The notes beneath the pieces were generated by a model. The model worked only from the letters and a program-made list of their open reading frames with translations, ran no database searches and had not been told where the DNA came from. A DNA stretch of 14,165 nt from the NCBI GenBank assembly GCA_003533825.1, contig DQCG01000357.1, positions 11,911 to 26,075 of the forward strand, read 5' to 3'. The DNA is from Phycisphaerales bacterium (GTDB lineage Bacteria; Planctomycetota; Phycisphaerae; Sedimentisphaerales; Anaerobacaceae). The position numbers and the translations under genes are program-made. Each line of letters begins with the position of its first letter. The stretch's first letter is position 1. Shown here piece after piece: positions 5,346 through 12,416 of the stretch.

Positions 5346-7562
5346 ATGATACGGTATAGCAATATGACCCGAAAACACTGTTACGAATGTTCGTGTATCA
5401 TTATCACGTTGGGCCTTTTGGTTATGGGAGTCTTTGCTGTAAAAGGAGAAAAGCAAATGCCGGCGAATATATTGGTACACAAATATACGAACGGGCTTAT
5501 CGACCAAACAAGTCCTTACCTGCTGCAGCACGTGCATAATCCCGTTAATTGGCTATCATGGGGCAGTGAAGCCTTCGAGATAGCTCAAAAACAGGACAAG
5601 CCCATTTTTCTTTCAATCGGCTACTCCACATGCCACTGGTGTCACGTTATGGAGCGTGAAAGCTTTGAAAATGAGCAGGTTGCCGAAATCATGAACGAGC
5701 ATTTCGTTAGCATAAAAGTAGACCGGGAACAGCGGCCGGATGTTGACGAAATATACATGAATGCCGTCGTGATGATGACCGGCTCGGGGGGTTGGCCTCT
5801 GTCGGTTTTTTTGACGCCGGAAGGCAAGCCCTTTTATGGCGGCACTTATTTTCCACCGCGAGATGCCTACGGCCGGCCGGGCTTCGAGCGGCTTCTTCTT
5901 TCCATCGCCGACGCATGGAAGAACAGACGGCGGGAACTTATTGGCTCGGCTGCTAAAATGAGCGAATTACTGCAAAATCAGTCTGGCCCAATTGAAAAAG
6001 GCAATCTTTCGCCTGAGATGCTGGATGGTGCTTTCGTAAGTTTCCAGAATTCATTTGACGCCGTCAACGCCGGTTTCGGTAACGCTCCGAAATTTCCTCA
6101 ACCGTCGAATCTGTCGATGCTTTTAAGCTATTGGCACAGAACGGCTGATAATCAGGCCCTTGAAATGGTTGAAAAGACGCTTGATGCGATGGCCACCGGC
6201 GGTATCTACGACCACATCGGCGGCGGCTTTCATCGGTATTCGACCGATGCTAAATGGCTCGTGCCGCATTTCGAGAAGATGCTCTACGACCAGGCCCTGC
6301 TAAGTAAAGTTTACCTCCAGGCTTACCAGATTACCAAAAAAGAACAGTATGCCCGAATCGCGAGGGAAATATTCGATTATGTCTTGCGTGATATGACGTA
6401 TCCGGCCGGCGGTTTCTACAGCGCCGAGGATGCCGATAGTGAAGGCAGTGAGGGGATATTCTACCTGTGGGATCCCGAACAAACAACTTCCGTATTAGAC
6501 GAAGAACAGGCCCGACTGTTCAACGCTTACTATGGCGTGACAAATGAAGGTAATTTCGAAGAAGGCAAGACGATTCTCAATATAACAACCTCGATGGATC
6601 AACTGGAGAAGGAATTCCAAAAGGACCGAGCTGAGATTGAGAATATTCTAACAGCCGCCCGAACCAGGCTCTTTCAGGAACGGGAAATAAGAACCAGGCC
6701 GCATCGAGATGAAAAAATCATTACGGCCTGGAACAGCCTGATGATATCGTCACTCGCTTGTGGCGGGGCGGTTCTGGATGAAGGAAAGTACATAGAAGCA
6801 GCCAGGCGTTCGGCGGAATTCATATTGAGTACTCTGCACAAGAACGGCCGACTTATGCGATACTACCGGGATGGCCGGGTGGTTGAGAAGGCTTTTCTCG
6901 ACGACTATGCTTTTACAACGATGGGCATGCTGGACTTGTATGAGGCTACATTTGATGTGAAATGGCTCATCGAGGCCAAATCGCTCAGCAACCAAATGAT
7001 TGACTTGTTTGCCGACACTGACAGGGGTGGATTCTTTATGGCCGGTAAGGACGGCGAGAAACTGATCGCCCGCACAAAACCAGGCTCCGACGGAGCCATT
7101 CCATCCGGCAATTCTGTCGCCGCACTGGTTTTACTGAAACTTGGCAGGTTGACTATGGATCAACATTTCACCGAGCTGGGCGGCAAAGTTCTTGAAGCTT
7201 TCTCGCAGCAGTTGGAACGGTCGCCTGCTAATTCGTCCGCAATGCTGAGAGCATTAGATTTCATGCTGGGGCCGGCGCAGGAGATAATAATTGCCGGCAA
7301 TGCTGATACGCCGGATGTAAAACGGATGCTTAAGCTAATACGCGACAATTTTTTATCGAACGCGGTTGTGTTGCTGCACGAGCCCGATAAGGCGGATTCA
7401 GATCTTTATAACACCGTACCATTTATAAAGAACCAGACTGCTATAGAAGGCAAAGCAACCGCGTATTTATGCGAGAACTACGTCTGCAAAAAACCTGTAA
7501 ACAATATCAGTGAATTCGAGAATATTATCGCCGGAACGGCCGCAAAATTAAAAGGCGAATGA
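5346..7562 (+). CDS. DUF255 thioredoxin-domain protein (YyaL / spermatogenesis-associated protein 20 family)
   Basis: This 738-residue protein has an N-terminal thioredoxin-like domain starting at about 50 with TSPYLLQHVHNPVNWL. It includes the hallmark STCHWCHVMERESF (95-108, Cys96 and Cys99), the DREQRPDVDEIYMNA stretch (126-140) and GGWPLSVFLTPEGKPFYGGTYFPP. A long six-hairpin-glycosidase-like helical barrel makes up the rest, with GGGFHRYSTDAKWLVPHFEKMLYDQA and YSAEDADSEG. Length is normal for the family once the extra N-terminus is removed. Residues 17-32 form a hydrophobic segment absent from typical YyaL, implying export or a membrane anchor. However, AGGAG at 5444-5448 lies 8 nt before Met38 (ATG at 5457), the usual family start. 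Family function is unclear. The 3' end overlaps ygbA by ATGA. Confidence 0.93.
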   Translation: MIRYSNMTRKHCYECSCIIITLGLLVMGVFAVKGEKQMPANILVHKYTNGLIDQTSPYLLQHVHNPVNWLSWGSEAFEIAQKQDKPIFLSIGYSTCHWCHVMERESFENEQVAEIMNEHFVSIKVDREQRPDVDEIYMNAVVMMTGSGGWPLSVFLTPEGKPFYGGTYFPPRDAYGRPGFERLLLSIADAWKNRRRELIGSAAKMSELLQNQSGPIEKGNLSPEMLDGAFVSFQNSFDAVNAGFGNAPKFPQPSNLSMLLSYWHRTADNQALEMVEKTLDAMATGGIYDHIGGGFHRYSTDAKWLVPHFEKMLYDQALLSKVYLQAYQITKKEQYARIAREIFDYVLRDMTYPAGGFYSAEDADSEGSEGIFYLWDPEQTTSVLDEEQARLFNAYYGVTNEGNFEEGKTILNITTSMDQLEKEFQKDRAEIENILTAARTRLFQEREIRTRPHRDEKIITAWNSLMISSLACGGAVLDEGKYIEAARRSAEFILSTLHKNGRLMRYYRDGRVVEKAFLDDYAFTTMGMLDLYEATFDVKWLIEAKSLSNQMIDLFADTDRGGFFMAGKDGEKLIARTKPGSDGAIPSGNSVAALVLLKLGRLTMDQHFTELGGKVLEAFSQQLERSPANSSAMLRALDFMLGPAQEIIIAGNADTPDVKRMLKLIRDNFLSNAVVLLHEPDKADSDLYNTVPFIKNQTAIEGKATAYLCENYVCKKPVNNISEFENIIAGTAAKLKGE
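5444..5459 (+). promoter_or_regulatory. Internal ribosome binding site and alternative start of the DUF255 gene
   Basis: AGGAG (5444-5448) is 8 nt before an in-frame ATG (5457). The first ATG at 5346 has GGGAG touching it with no spacer, and the ATG at 5364 has no ribosome site. Initiation at 5457 would give a 701-residue cytoplasmic form with the normal family N-terminus; initiation upstream adds a hydrophobic leader. Confidence 0.6.
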
Positions 7563-7921
7563 TAAAGACAAAACCCTTTGCCCAAAAAATGACAATGAAA
7601 AAATTGGAAAAGGAAAAAAAGACAATAGGAATAATGATACGGATTTTCTGCGGCGCTCATCATAGGACAGCAAGGAAGCTTTTATGTCCGGCATGTACAG
7701 AACTTTTGGATTATGTCAAAGAACGTCTGAATAAATGCCCGTATGGTGCAAATAAAGGAGCCTGTTCGAAATGTAAAATCCACTGCTATAAACCCGGCAA
7801 ACGAAAACAAATTACTGAAGTGATGCGTTATTCTGGCCCCAAAATGGCCAGAAAACACCCGTTGCTGGCAATTGATCACCTGTTAAGGCTTAAAGCTTCA
7901 GGGCGATCGAAAACTATATAA
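7559..7921 (+). CDS. ygbA: YgbA family protein (nitrous oxide-stimulated promoter family)
   Basis: This 120-residue protein matches the YgbA family. KKTIGIMIRIFCGAHH (20-35) is followed by LCPACTELLDYVKERLNKCPYG, then CSKCKIHCYKPGKR and REVMRYSGP-type residues (EVMRYSGPKM, 87-96), ending HPLLAIDHLL. Seven cysteines (31, 43, 46, 60, 69, 72, 76) and His34/His35 could hold metal or Fe-S. In E. coli ygbA is NsrR-repressed and has been linked to recovery from nitrosative stress; its biochemical activity is unsettled. The start is taken at the ATGA overlap with the DUF255 gene. Met11 or Met13 would be closer to the usual family N-terminus but lack a ribosome site. With Hcp and Rrf2 nearby, this is the clearest pointer to an NO-responsive role for the operon. 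Confidence 0.92.
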   Translation: MIKTKPFAQKMTMKKLEKEKKTIGIMIRIFCGAHHRTARKLLCPACTELLDYVKERLNKCPYGANKGACSKCKIHCYKPGKRKQITEVMRYSGPKMARKHPLLAIDHLLRLKASGRSKTI

Positions 7922-7941
7922 CCTTTAATGAGGTATTTAAT

Positions 7942-8673
7942 ATGGCCTTGCGAAACATTGTGAAAATAGATGAGGAAAAATGTAACGGCTGCGGCTTGTG
8001 TGTGAACGCCTGTGCCGAAGGCGCCATAAAGATAATTGACGGCAAAGCCAGGCTTGTAAGTGAGATATATTGCGACGGCCTTGGGGCATGTCTCGGGCAC
8101 TGTCCCCAGGATGCGATAACTATCGAAAAGCGGGAGGCCGATGCTTTTGACGAAGAAGCGACCGAAGCATATCTGGCCAAGCAGGAAAACTCGCAGGTAC
8201 AGACTGATTTTGTCTGCCCCGGCATGGCGACCAAACAACTGAGAAAAAAGGCTATGCCGGATGATACAGCTCCCGCCGGAGTAGTTCCCTCCCGGCTTGG
8301 CCAGTGGCCAGTACAGTTGAAGCTGGTTTCGCCTCACGCCGCATATTTCGCAAACTCCGATTTGCTGTTGTTAGCGGATTGTGTACCGTTCGCAATGGGC
8401 GATTTTCACAACCGGTTTCTAAAGGACCACAGCATCGCCGTAGGCTGTCCCAAATTGGACGATGTGCAGTTTTATATTGAGAAGCTGGCAACAATACTGC
8501 AGGCGAATATCCTCAACAGTTTAACCGTAATTCATATGGAAGTGCCTTGCTGTTCCGGCCTGGTTCATATTGCAAGAGAAGCTATCGCCAAAAGCAACAT
8601 TGAAATGGCCTTCGAAGATGTGACAATAGATTTGCAGGGTAATGTATGCCGAACTGAAACGATAAAGAATTAA
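7942..8673 (+). CDS. 4Fe-4S ferredoxin-like protein with conserved C-terminal extension
   Basis: The 243-residue protein starts with a bacterial-type ferredoxin domain (1-62). Cluster I has the full motif C14-X2-C17-X2-C20-X3-C24. Cluster II reads C44-D-G-L-G-A-C50-X3-C54-P, so the second Cys of CxxCxxCxxxC is absent. I recall the CDGLGAC form as usual in this family rather than a local mutation. Residues about 75-243 form a distinct C-terminal domain with scattered cysteines: VCPGM, ADCVPFAMGDFH, GCPKLDD and EVPCCSGL. No membrane segment or signal is seen, so it is cytoplasmic. GAGG at 7930-7933 precedes the ATG by 8 nt, and the gene follows ygbA after 20 bp. Such proteins often lie next to hcp in anaerobes, where an electron-transfer role (possibly to Hcp) is plausible but not demonstrated here. 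Confidence 0.9.
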   Translation: MALRNIVKIDEEKCNGCGLCVNACAEGAIKIIDGKARLVSEIYCDGLGACLGHCPQDAITIEKREADAFDEEATEAYLAKQENSQVQTDFVCPGMATKQLRKKAMPDDTAPAGVVPSRLGQWPVQLKLVSPHAAYFANSDLLLLADCVPFAMGDFHNRFLKDHSIAVGCPKLDDVQFYIEKLATILQANILNSLTVIHMEVPCCSGLVHIAREAIAKSNIEMAFEDVTIDLQGNVCRTETIKN

Positions 8674-8718
8674 CTCCGGCTCGGAAACAGTGGTTATTCG
8701 TTGAGCAGGAGATAGAAA

Positions 8719-9738
8719 ATGGTTGATTTTGTTAAATTAATAATTACGGATTTCTGGGACACCATAGCCGAGATGTCGCCATACCTGCTGTTCGGCTTTT
8801 TTATCGCCGGCATACTTTCAGTGCTGGTCTCACAGCAGCTTGTGGAAAAACATCTGGGCGGCGGGGGGCTATGGCCTCTGCTGAAGGCATCGATTTTCGG
8901 AGTTCCGCTACCCTTGTGTTCGTGCGGTGTCATTCCGGTCTCGATGTCGCTGCACAAACACGGAGCGAGCAAAGGTTCCACGATAGCATTTCTTCTTTCA
9001 ACGCCTCAGACCGGCGTTGACAGCATCTTTGTGACATTAAGCCTGCTGGGCCCTGTCTATGCCGTTTTCAGGCCGGTGGCGGCACTCATAACCGGTCTTG
9101 TCGGCGGCACTCTGGTTGACGTGTTCGAGCAGGGCGGAAAGGCTCGGAAAAGCCCGCCGGAAAAATGTACGGACGAATGCTGCAGCGGCGAGAAAAACGG
9201 CAAGGTTGTAAGAGGATTGAAATACGGCTTTATGACGCTGCCGCGGGACATCGGTAAGGCGATGCTGTTAGGCCTGGGTATAGCGGCCTTTATTTCCGCC
9301 CTGGTGCCTGACGGTTACTTTGCGGAAAAACTCGGCACCGGTATTTTCGCAATGGTCGTAATGATGTTTCTTGGAATACCGGTTTATGTGTGCGCCACGG
9401 CCTCGGTGCCGGTGGCGGCGGCATTAATATTGAAGGGCCTGACGCCCGGTGCGGCACTGGTCTTCCTCATGACGGGCCCGGCGACAAACGCCGCCTCGTT
9501 TATAACCATCTGGAAAACACTGGGAAGGACCACTGCAATAATTTATCTGGCCACTGTCGCTGGCTGCGCTCTACTGGGCGGTATTCTGCTCGATTTGCTG
9601 GCTACCAGCGCGGATATTGATATTGCCATCCACCCGCACTGGATGCTGCCGGACGCAGTGAAATACGCCTCGGCGGTTGTATTGCTGGCCGTATTGGGCT
9701 ACGCGTTATTCAGCAAAACAAAAAACCACCACAAATAG
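8719..9738 (+). CDS. Permease, SO_0444 family Cu/Zn efflux type (PF03773-like)
   Basis: This 339-residue integral membrane protein has about eight to ten helices in two halves. Family signatures are PLPLCSCGVIPVS (63-75, Cys67 and Cys69 probably in the transport path), STPQTGVDS (94-102) and MTGPATNAASF (251-261). A cytoplasmic-type loop (about 138-165) between the halves carries a Cys cluster, KCTDECCSG (Cys150, 154, 155), which could bind metal; the C-terminus ends with two His. PF03773 proteins include the ArsP organoarsenical exporter and the SO_0444 group annotated as Cu/Zn efflux. The Cys67-Ser-Cys69 motif and inter-half Cys cluster favour the latter. AGGAG at 8707-8711 supports the start. 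It is last in the operon and convergent with the DUF362 gene, 9 bp away. The substrate is inferred. Confidence 0.9.
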   Translation: MVDFVKLIITDFWDTIAEMSPYLLFGFFIAGILSVLVSQQLVEKHLGGGGLWPLLKASIFGVPLPLCSCGVIPVSMSLHKHGASKGSTIAFLLSTPQTGVDSIFVTLSLLGPVYAVFRPVAALITGLVGGTLVDVFEQGGKARKSPPEKCTDECCSGEKNGKVVRGLKYGFMTLPRDIGKAMLLGLGIAAFISALVPDGYFAEKLGTGIFAMVVMMFLGIPVYVCATASVPVAAALILKGLTPGAALVFLMTGPATNAASFITIWKTLGRTTAIIYLATVAGCALLGGILLDLLATSADIDIAIHPHWMLPDAVKYASAVVLLAVLGYALFSKTKNHHK

Positions 9739-9747
9739 CACTTGAAA

Positions 9748-11541
9748 CTACCTCGTCCAGTAATCCACAAACAGGACTAAATCTTCTATATCGACAATTC
9801 CATCGCCGGCCGGACCCGGAGCAATATCGGCAGAAAGTTGTCCCGAAGTCTGCATCCACTGATCCATTAATGTCATTAAATCTTCGCGATCCACCATGCC
9901 GTCGCCGTTAAAGTCCGCCGGCACGGGTGAAGTCAATTCAATGCCGTCGCCGGTGCCCAGATTGCGGGAGTATTGCTTCAACAACGAATCATTCCAATGC
10001 TCGTGTACCCCCAGACTGGCAAGCCCAACGCCGTCATTGTTTGGGTCATAAAATGTCCCCGATGGTGGATTGTCGGCCAGCGCCGCCTCGTGCAGATAAT
10101 CGTCGGCGCCGTCGAGATGCGGATAATCATTCCACTCGGTCTGGAGAAAATCGCAGCAGACCGAATCGATAGCCACCGGGTCCTGAGAAACGAACACGCT
10201 TGAGGGCCAATCGCCGTAAAACGGATCCATGTTCCACTTAACCGGCCGTGAATCCCAGTTCTGCCCGGCGAAAAGACCATCGACAAGATAGAGAACAGTC
10301 TTGCCTCCCAGTTCGGGGTGCCCCATCAAATCCACGAGAGCACGGTAATATCCCATGCCTCTTCGGTTTGACGGCAGGCTGTTGTGCATGTCGTAATAGT
10401 TATACTTTTGTCCTCGGAGGGAGCGGTCCGGATTCCTTATCAGCGAGCCGTAATGATTCTTGCCGCACACTGTTATTCCGCCGCTGCTATGGCTCTTGAG
10501 AATGGCAAAGTTGATGAAGTAGTCCGCCTCGGCGAACGAGCGAGGTATATAGTCCTGCCTTGTGCCGTTCGCAGAGGGCGTGCTCCAGTAAAACTCAACG
10601 TCGGAAAATGTCGATTGAGTTCGTCCGCGACCGCCGTAGCTGGCCATATAGCAGACGTCCGGGAATACCGGATGGACGATGTTGTAATAAAAGTTCGGCG
10701 TTATTCGGCCCGGGTCGCCGATAGTAATATCCGCCTGTTCCACTCCTACCACGTCCACCAACTGACCCAGAAGCGAGATAGTCATCTGCGGCGAGTTGTC
10801 AATCCTGTTTTTATTGTTCGACCGCTGTTCGAATGTGCTGGTGTTCGCGTTGTAACACATAGTATTGTTTATCTTGATGGCAATCTTCTCGCCAGCAACG
10901 TATCCGACGTCGCCTTTGCCCCGGCGGACGTTGAAATTCCGAAAAATCGCATCCCACGCCACCGCATCCGAACCTACGCCGCCCAAGCCGCGAATCGCTC
11001 GCGAAATCATCTTGTCCACCACCGCCTGTTCCGTATGATTATCGTCGTACCAATGCTCGGGCGAAGAATAGCCGGCCCAATCCGTGGCGTTCGGATCACG
11101 TATCCATACGACCCGCCCCGGATGCACGCCCTGAGCTACCCCGATCGGATCATTAACCGTATGCAAGGCAGCCAGAGCCACCTTTTCTTCCGTCGAGCTT
11201 ATAGTCAGCCACACACAGCCGACACTCACGGCGACAAATACTGCATAGAGCACATAACGTGCTTGTGTATGGCAGTGTTTGGCTTTACGCAGGGCGCCTA
11301 CCGAACCGGCAAGCCCCAAAAGCCAGATTACAAAACCCGAAGCCAGAGGAAATGCCACCCGCTGACAGGGATACGTAGCCCGTGAAGGTTTCGGCAATAC
11401 ACGCACCAGAAACCATATTAGCGCAAAAAATCCGGTGAGTGGAAAAATCCAGATCATCCAGCGACTTTTACGCCTGCGAGCAGGAAACTTACCTGTTTTT
11501 GTACAAATTGATGAAAGAGACTTTTTGTTTAAGAGCGACAT
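9748..11541 (-). CDS. DUF362 domain protein with three N-terminal TM helices and a dockerin-like C-terminus
   Basis: The product has 597 residues. Basic residues (ARRRKSR) precede three membrane helices (about 28-48, 62-84, 96-114). Positive-inside charges (LRKAKHCHTQAR between helices 2 and 3) predict that the large C-terminal domain is extracytoplasmic. The DUF362 region spans about 180-500: ISRAIRGLGG, KIAIKINNT, QLVDVVGVEQADITIGDPGR, FAILKSHSSGGITVCGKNHYGSL and VDGLFAG...VFVSQDPVAIDSV. Residues 542-597 hold two Ca-binding EF-hand/dockerin-like loops (DFNGDGMVDREDL and GPAGDGIVDIEDL). This tail is common on exported planctomycete proteins. DUF362 has no firmly assigned activity. AGGGGA lies 7 nt before the ATG on the reverse strand. 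It runs opposite to the redox operon and looks unrelated to it. Confidence 0.9.
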   Translation of the reverse strand: MSLLNKKSLSSICTKTGKFPARRRKSRWMIWIFPLTGFFALIWFLVRVLPKPSRATYPCQRVAFPLASGFVIWLLGLAGSVGALRKAKHCHTQARYVLYAVFVAVSVGCVWLTISSTEEKVALAALHTVNDPIGVAQGVHPGRVVWIRDPNATDWAGYSSPEHWYDDNHTEQAVVDKMISRAIRGLGGVGSDAVAWDAIFRNFNVRRGKGDVGYVAGEKIAIKINNTMCYNANTSTFEQRSNNKNRIDNSPQMTISLLGQLVDVVGVEQADITIGDPGRITPNFYYNIVHPVFPDVCYMASYGGRGRTQSTFSDVEFYWSTPSANGTRQDYIPRSFAEADYFINFAILKSHSSGGITVCGKNHYGSLIRNPDRSLRGQKYNYYDMHNSLPSNRRGMGYYRALVDLMGHPELGGKTVLYLVDGLFAGQNWDSRPVKWNMDPFYGDWPSSVFVSQDPVAIDSVCCDFLQTEWNDYPHLDGADDYLHEAALADNPPSGTFYDPNNDGVGLASLGVHEHWNDSLLKQYSRNLGTGDGIELTSPVPADFNGDGMVDREDLMTLMDQWMQTSGQLSADIAPGPAGDGIVDIEDLVLFVDYWTR

Positions 11542-11665
11542 TTTAATTCCCCTGAAAACGATATCAAATGAAGTCTGATGGCTCCTCCTGTCTTAAAAAC
11601 TATTTCGATTAGCTCAAGTGCAATAGAAAAATGCACATGTGATTTATACAGCCATCTCAGGCAAA

Positions 11666-11739
11666 TCGGGGCGACTGGACTTGAACCAGCGACCTCATGA
11701 CCCCCAGTCATGCGCGCTACCAAACTGCGCCACGCCCCG
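11666..11739 (-). tRNA. tRNA-Pro (anticodon GGG)
   Basis: Read on the reverse strand, a 7-bp acceptor stem CGGGGCG/CGCCCCG closes the cloverleaf. The D arm is GCGC-AGTTTGGTA-GCGC. The anticodon arm is CATGA-CTGGGGG-TCATG with anticodon GGG (reads CCC/CCU), and the T arm is GCTGG-TTCAAGT-CCAGT. The C1-G72 pair and the discriminator A are typical of bacterial tRNA-Pro. The 3' CCA is not encoded (TTT follows), so it is added after transcription. Confidence 0.97.
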
Positions 11740-11769
11740 TACAAACAAGACTATCTTAATATAAAACAC

Positions 11770-11798
11770 ATTATAAAACAATTTTTTTATACTGTAAA
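11770..11798 (-). promoter_or_regulatory. Promoter of the tRNA-Pro gene
   Basis: On the reverse strand, TTTACA (11793-11798) and TATAAT (11770-11775) are separated by exactly 17 bp. This is near-consensus for a housekeeping sigma factor. Transcription should start near 11763, about 24 nt ahead of the tRNA, and may continue into the DUF362 gene because I see no terminator between them. Confidence 0.72.
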
Positions 11799-11852
11799 GA
11801 TTGAGAATTTTGCAGTTAGACCTATATAAATTTCACAAATTTTAAAAAAGCC

Positions 11853-11882
11853 TTGACAAAGTTAGGCAAGACTAACTATATT
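11853..11882 (+). promoter_or_regulatory. Promoter of the dtxR-feoA-feoB operon
   Basis: TTGACA (11853-11858, perfect -35) and TATATT (11877-11882) are separated by 18 bp. The start point should be near 11889. Because the -35 coincides with the TTG that would open the longest reading frame, translation cannot begin there on this transcript. The true regulator start is downstream, at 11916. Confidence 0.75.
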
Positions 11883-11889
11883 AGGCTAA
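11862..11889 (+). promoter_or_regulatory. DtxR/IdeR-type metal-responsive operator
   Basis: TTAGG-CAAGA-CTAAC (11862-11876) begins a 19-bp stretch that matches the IdeR/DtxR consensus at 13 of 19 positions by eye. The perfect palindrome TTAGGCTAA follows at 11881-11889. Together they cover the spacer, the -10 and the likely start point, which fits metal-dependent autorepression of the operon. Assignment to the regulator encoded just downstream is inferred. Confidence 0.65.
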
Positions 11890-11915
11890 ACGAAGATTAT
11901 ACGGAAAAAATAGCG

Positions 11916-12416
11916 ATGGCAACATCAAAAAGTGATAATTTAAGTGCATCTTTGGAAGACTATCTCGAAGCGATATTTAACCTTTCCAGCGAGTCTAACA
12001 TCGCCCGCAGCAAGGACATAGCGAAATCACTCGATGTGTCCAGAGCCTCAGTAACCGGGGCGTTGCGGGTCTTAAAGCAAAAGGGTCTTGCCAATTACAA
12101 GCCGTACGACTATGTGACGCTTACCGATACAGGCCGGGCCACTGCGGCGGAGATCGCAAAAAAGCACAAAATTCTGCAAGTCTTTTTCATCGACGTCCTT
12201 GGCGTCGAGCCGGATGTAGCACAGCAGGCCGCCTGCAAAGCCGAGCACGCGCTGGGATCGGGAATCATTGCAAAGCTGTTATGTTTTATCGAATTTGTCA
12301 GCCACAGCAGCAAAAATGGCTACGACATGGCGAACCAATTCCAAAATTTCTGTAAAAAACAGATGTCAAAAAGTTCAGGTAAGCAAGACAGGAAAAAATG
12401 GAGCAGAAAAAAGTAA
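11916..12416 (+). CDS. DtxR/MntR family metal-dependent repressor
   Basis: The start at 11916 is chosen because the upstream in-frame TTG lies in the -35 box and family members begin close to the SLEDYLEAIF stretch. The ribosome site is weak. The protein has 166 residues. A winged helix-turn-helix covers about 28-70 (RSKDIAKSLDVSRASVTGALRVLKQKG) and the metal/dimerisation domain about 72-145. Aligned to B. subtilis MntR, the ligands D8, E11, H77, E102 and H103 are present as Asp15, Glu18, His84, Glu110 and His111. E99 is replaced by Cys107, as in iron-responsive DtxR (C102). DtxR ancillary-site residues E83 and H98 are Gln here. There is no SH3-like third domain, but the separate FeoA downstream has that fold. 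It overlaps feoA by 19 bp. Position argues for Fe(II) sensing; Mn cannot be excluded. Confidence 0.92.
   Translation: MATSKSDNLSASLEDYLEAIFNLSSESNIARSKDIAKSLDVSRASVTGALRVLKQKGLANYKPYDYVTLTDTGRATAAEIAKKHKILQVFFIDVLGVEPDVAQQAACKAEHALGSGIIAKLLCFIEFVSHSSKNGYDMANQFQNFCKKQMSKSSGKQDRKKWSRKK

Noticed and set aside
10384..11385. 333-codon forward reading frame opposite the DUF362 gene
   Set aside because: It is antisense to a clear DUF362/dockerin-like gene, has no recognisable domain and a basic, low-complexity composition typical of shadow frames.
11584..11589. Perfect AGGAGG on the reverse strand upstream of the DUF362 gene
   Set aside because: No ATG, GTG or TTG follows within 4-12 nt, and the gene has its own AGGGGA nearer the ATG.
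11666..11739. tRNA-Pro as an integration site for a mobile element
   Set aside because: No second copy of the tRNA 3' end, integrase or phage-like gene is visible in the window; flanking genes look like ordinary chromosomal genes.
11529..11744. 71-codon reverse frame containing ARMTGGHEVAGSSPVAP
   Set aside because: It reads through the tRNA-Pro gene; the GGHEVAGSSPVAP-like string is the well-known false peptide from tRNA sequence.
11853..11915. N-terminal extension of the DtxR-like protein from a TTG at 11853
   Set aside because: The TTG is part of the TTGACA -35 box and the extension overlaps the -10 and operator, so it lies upstream of the transcription start.
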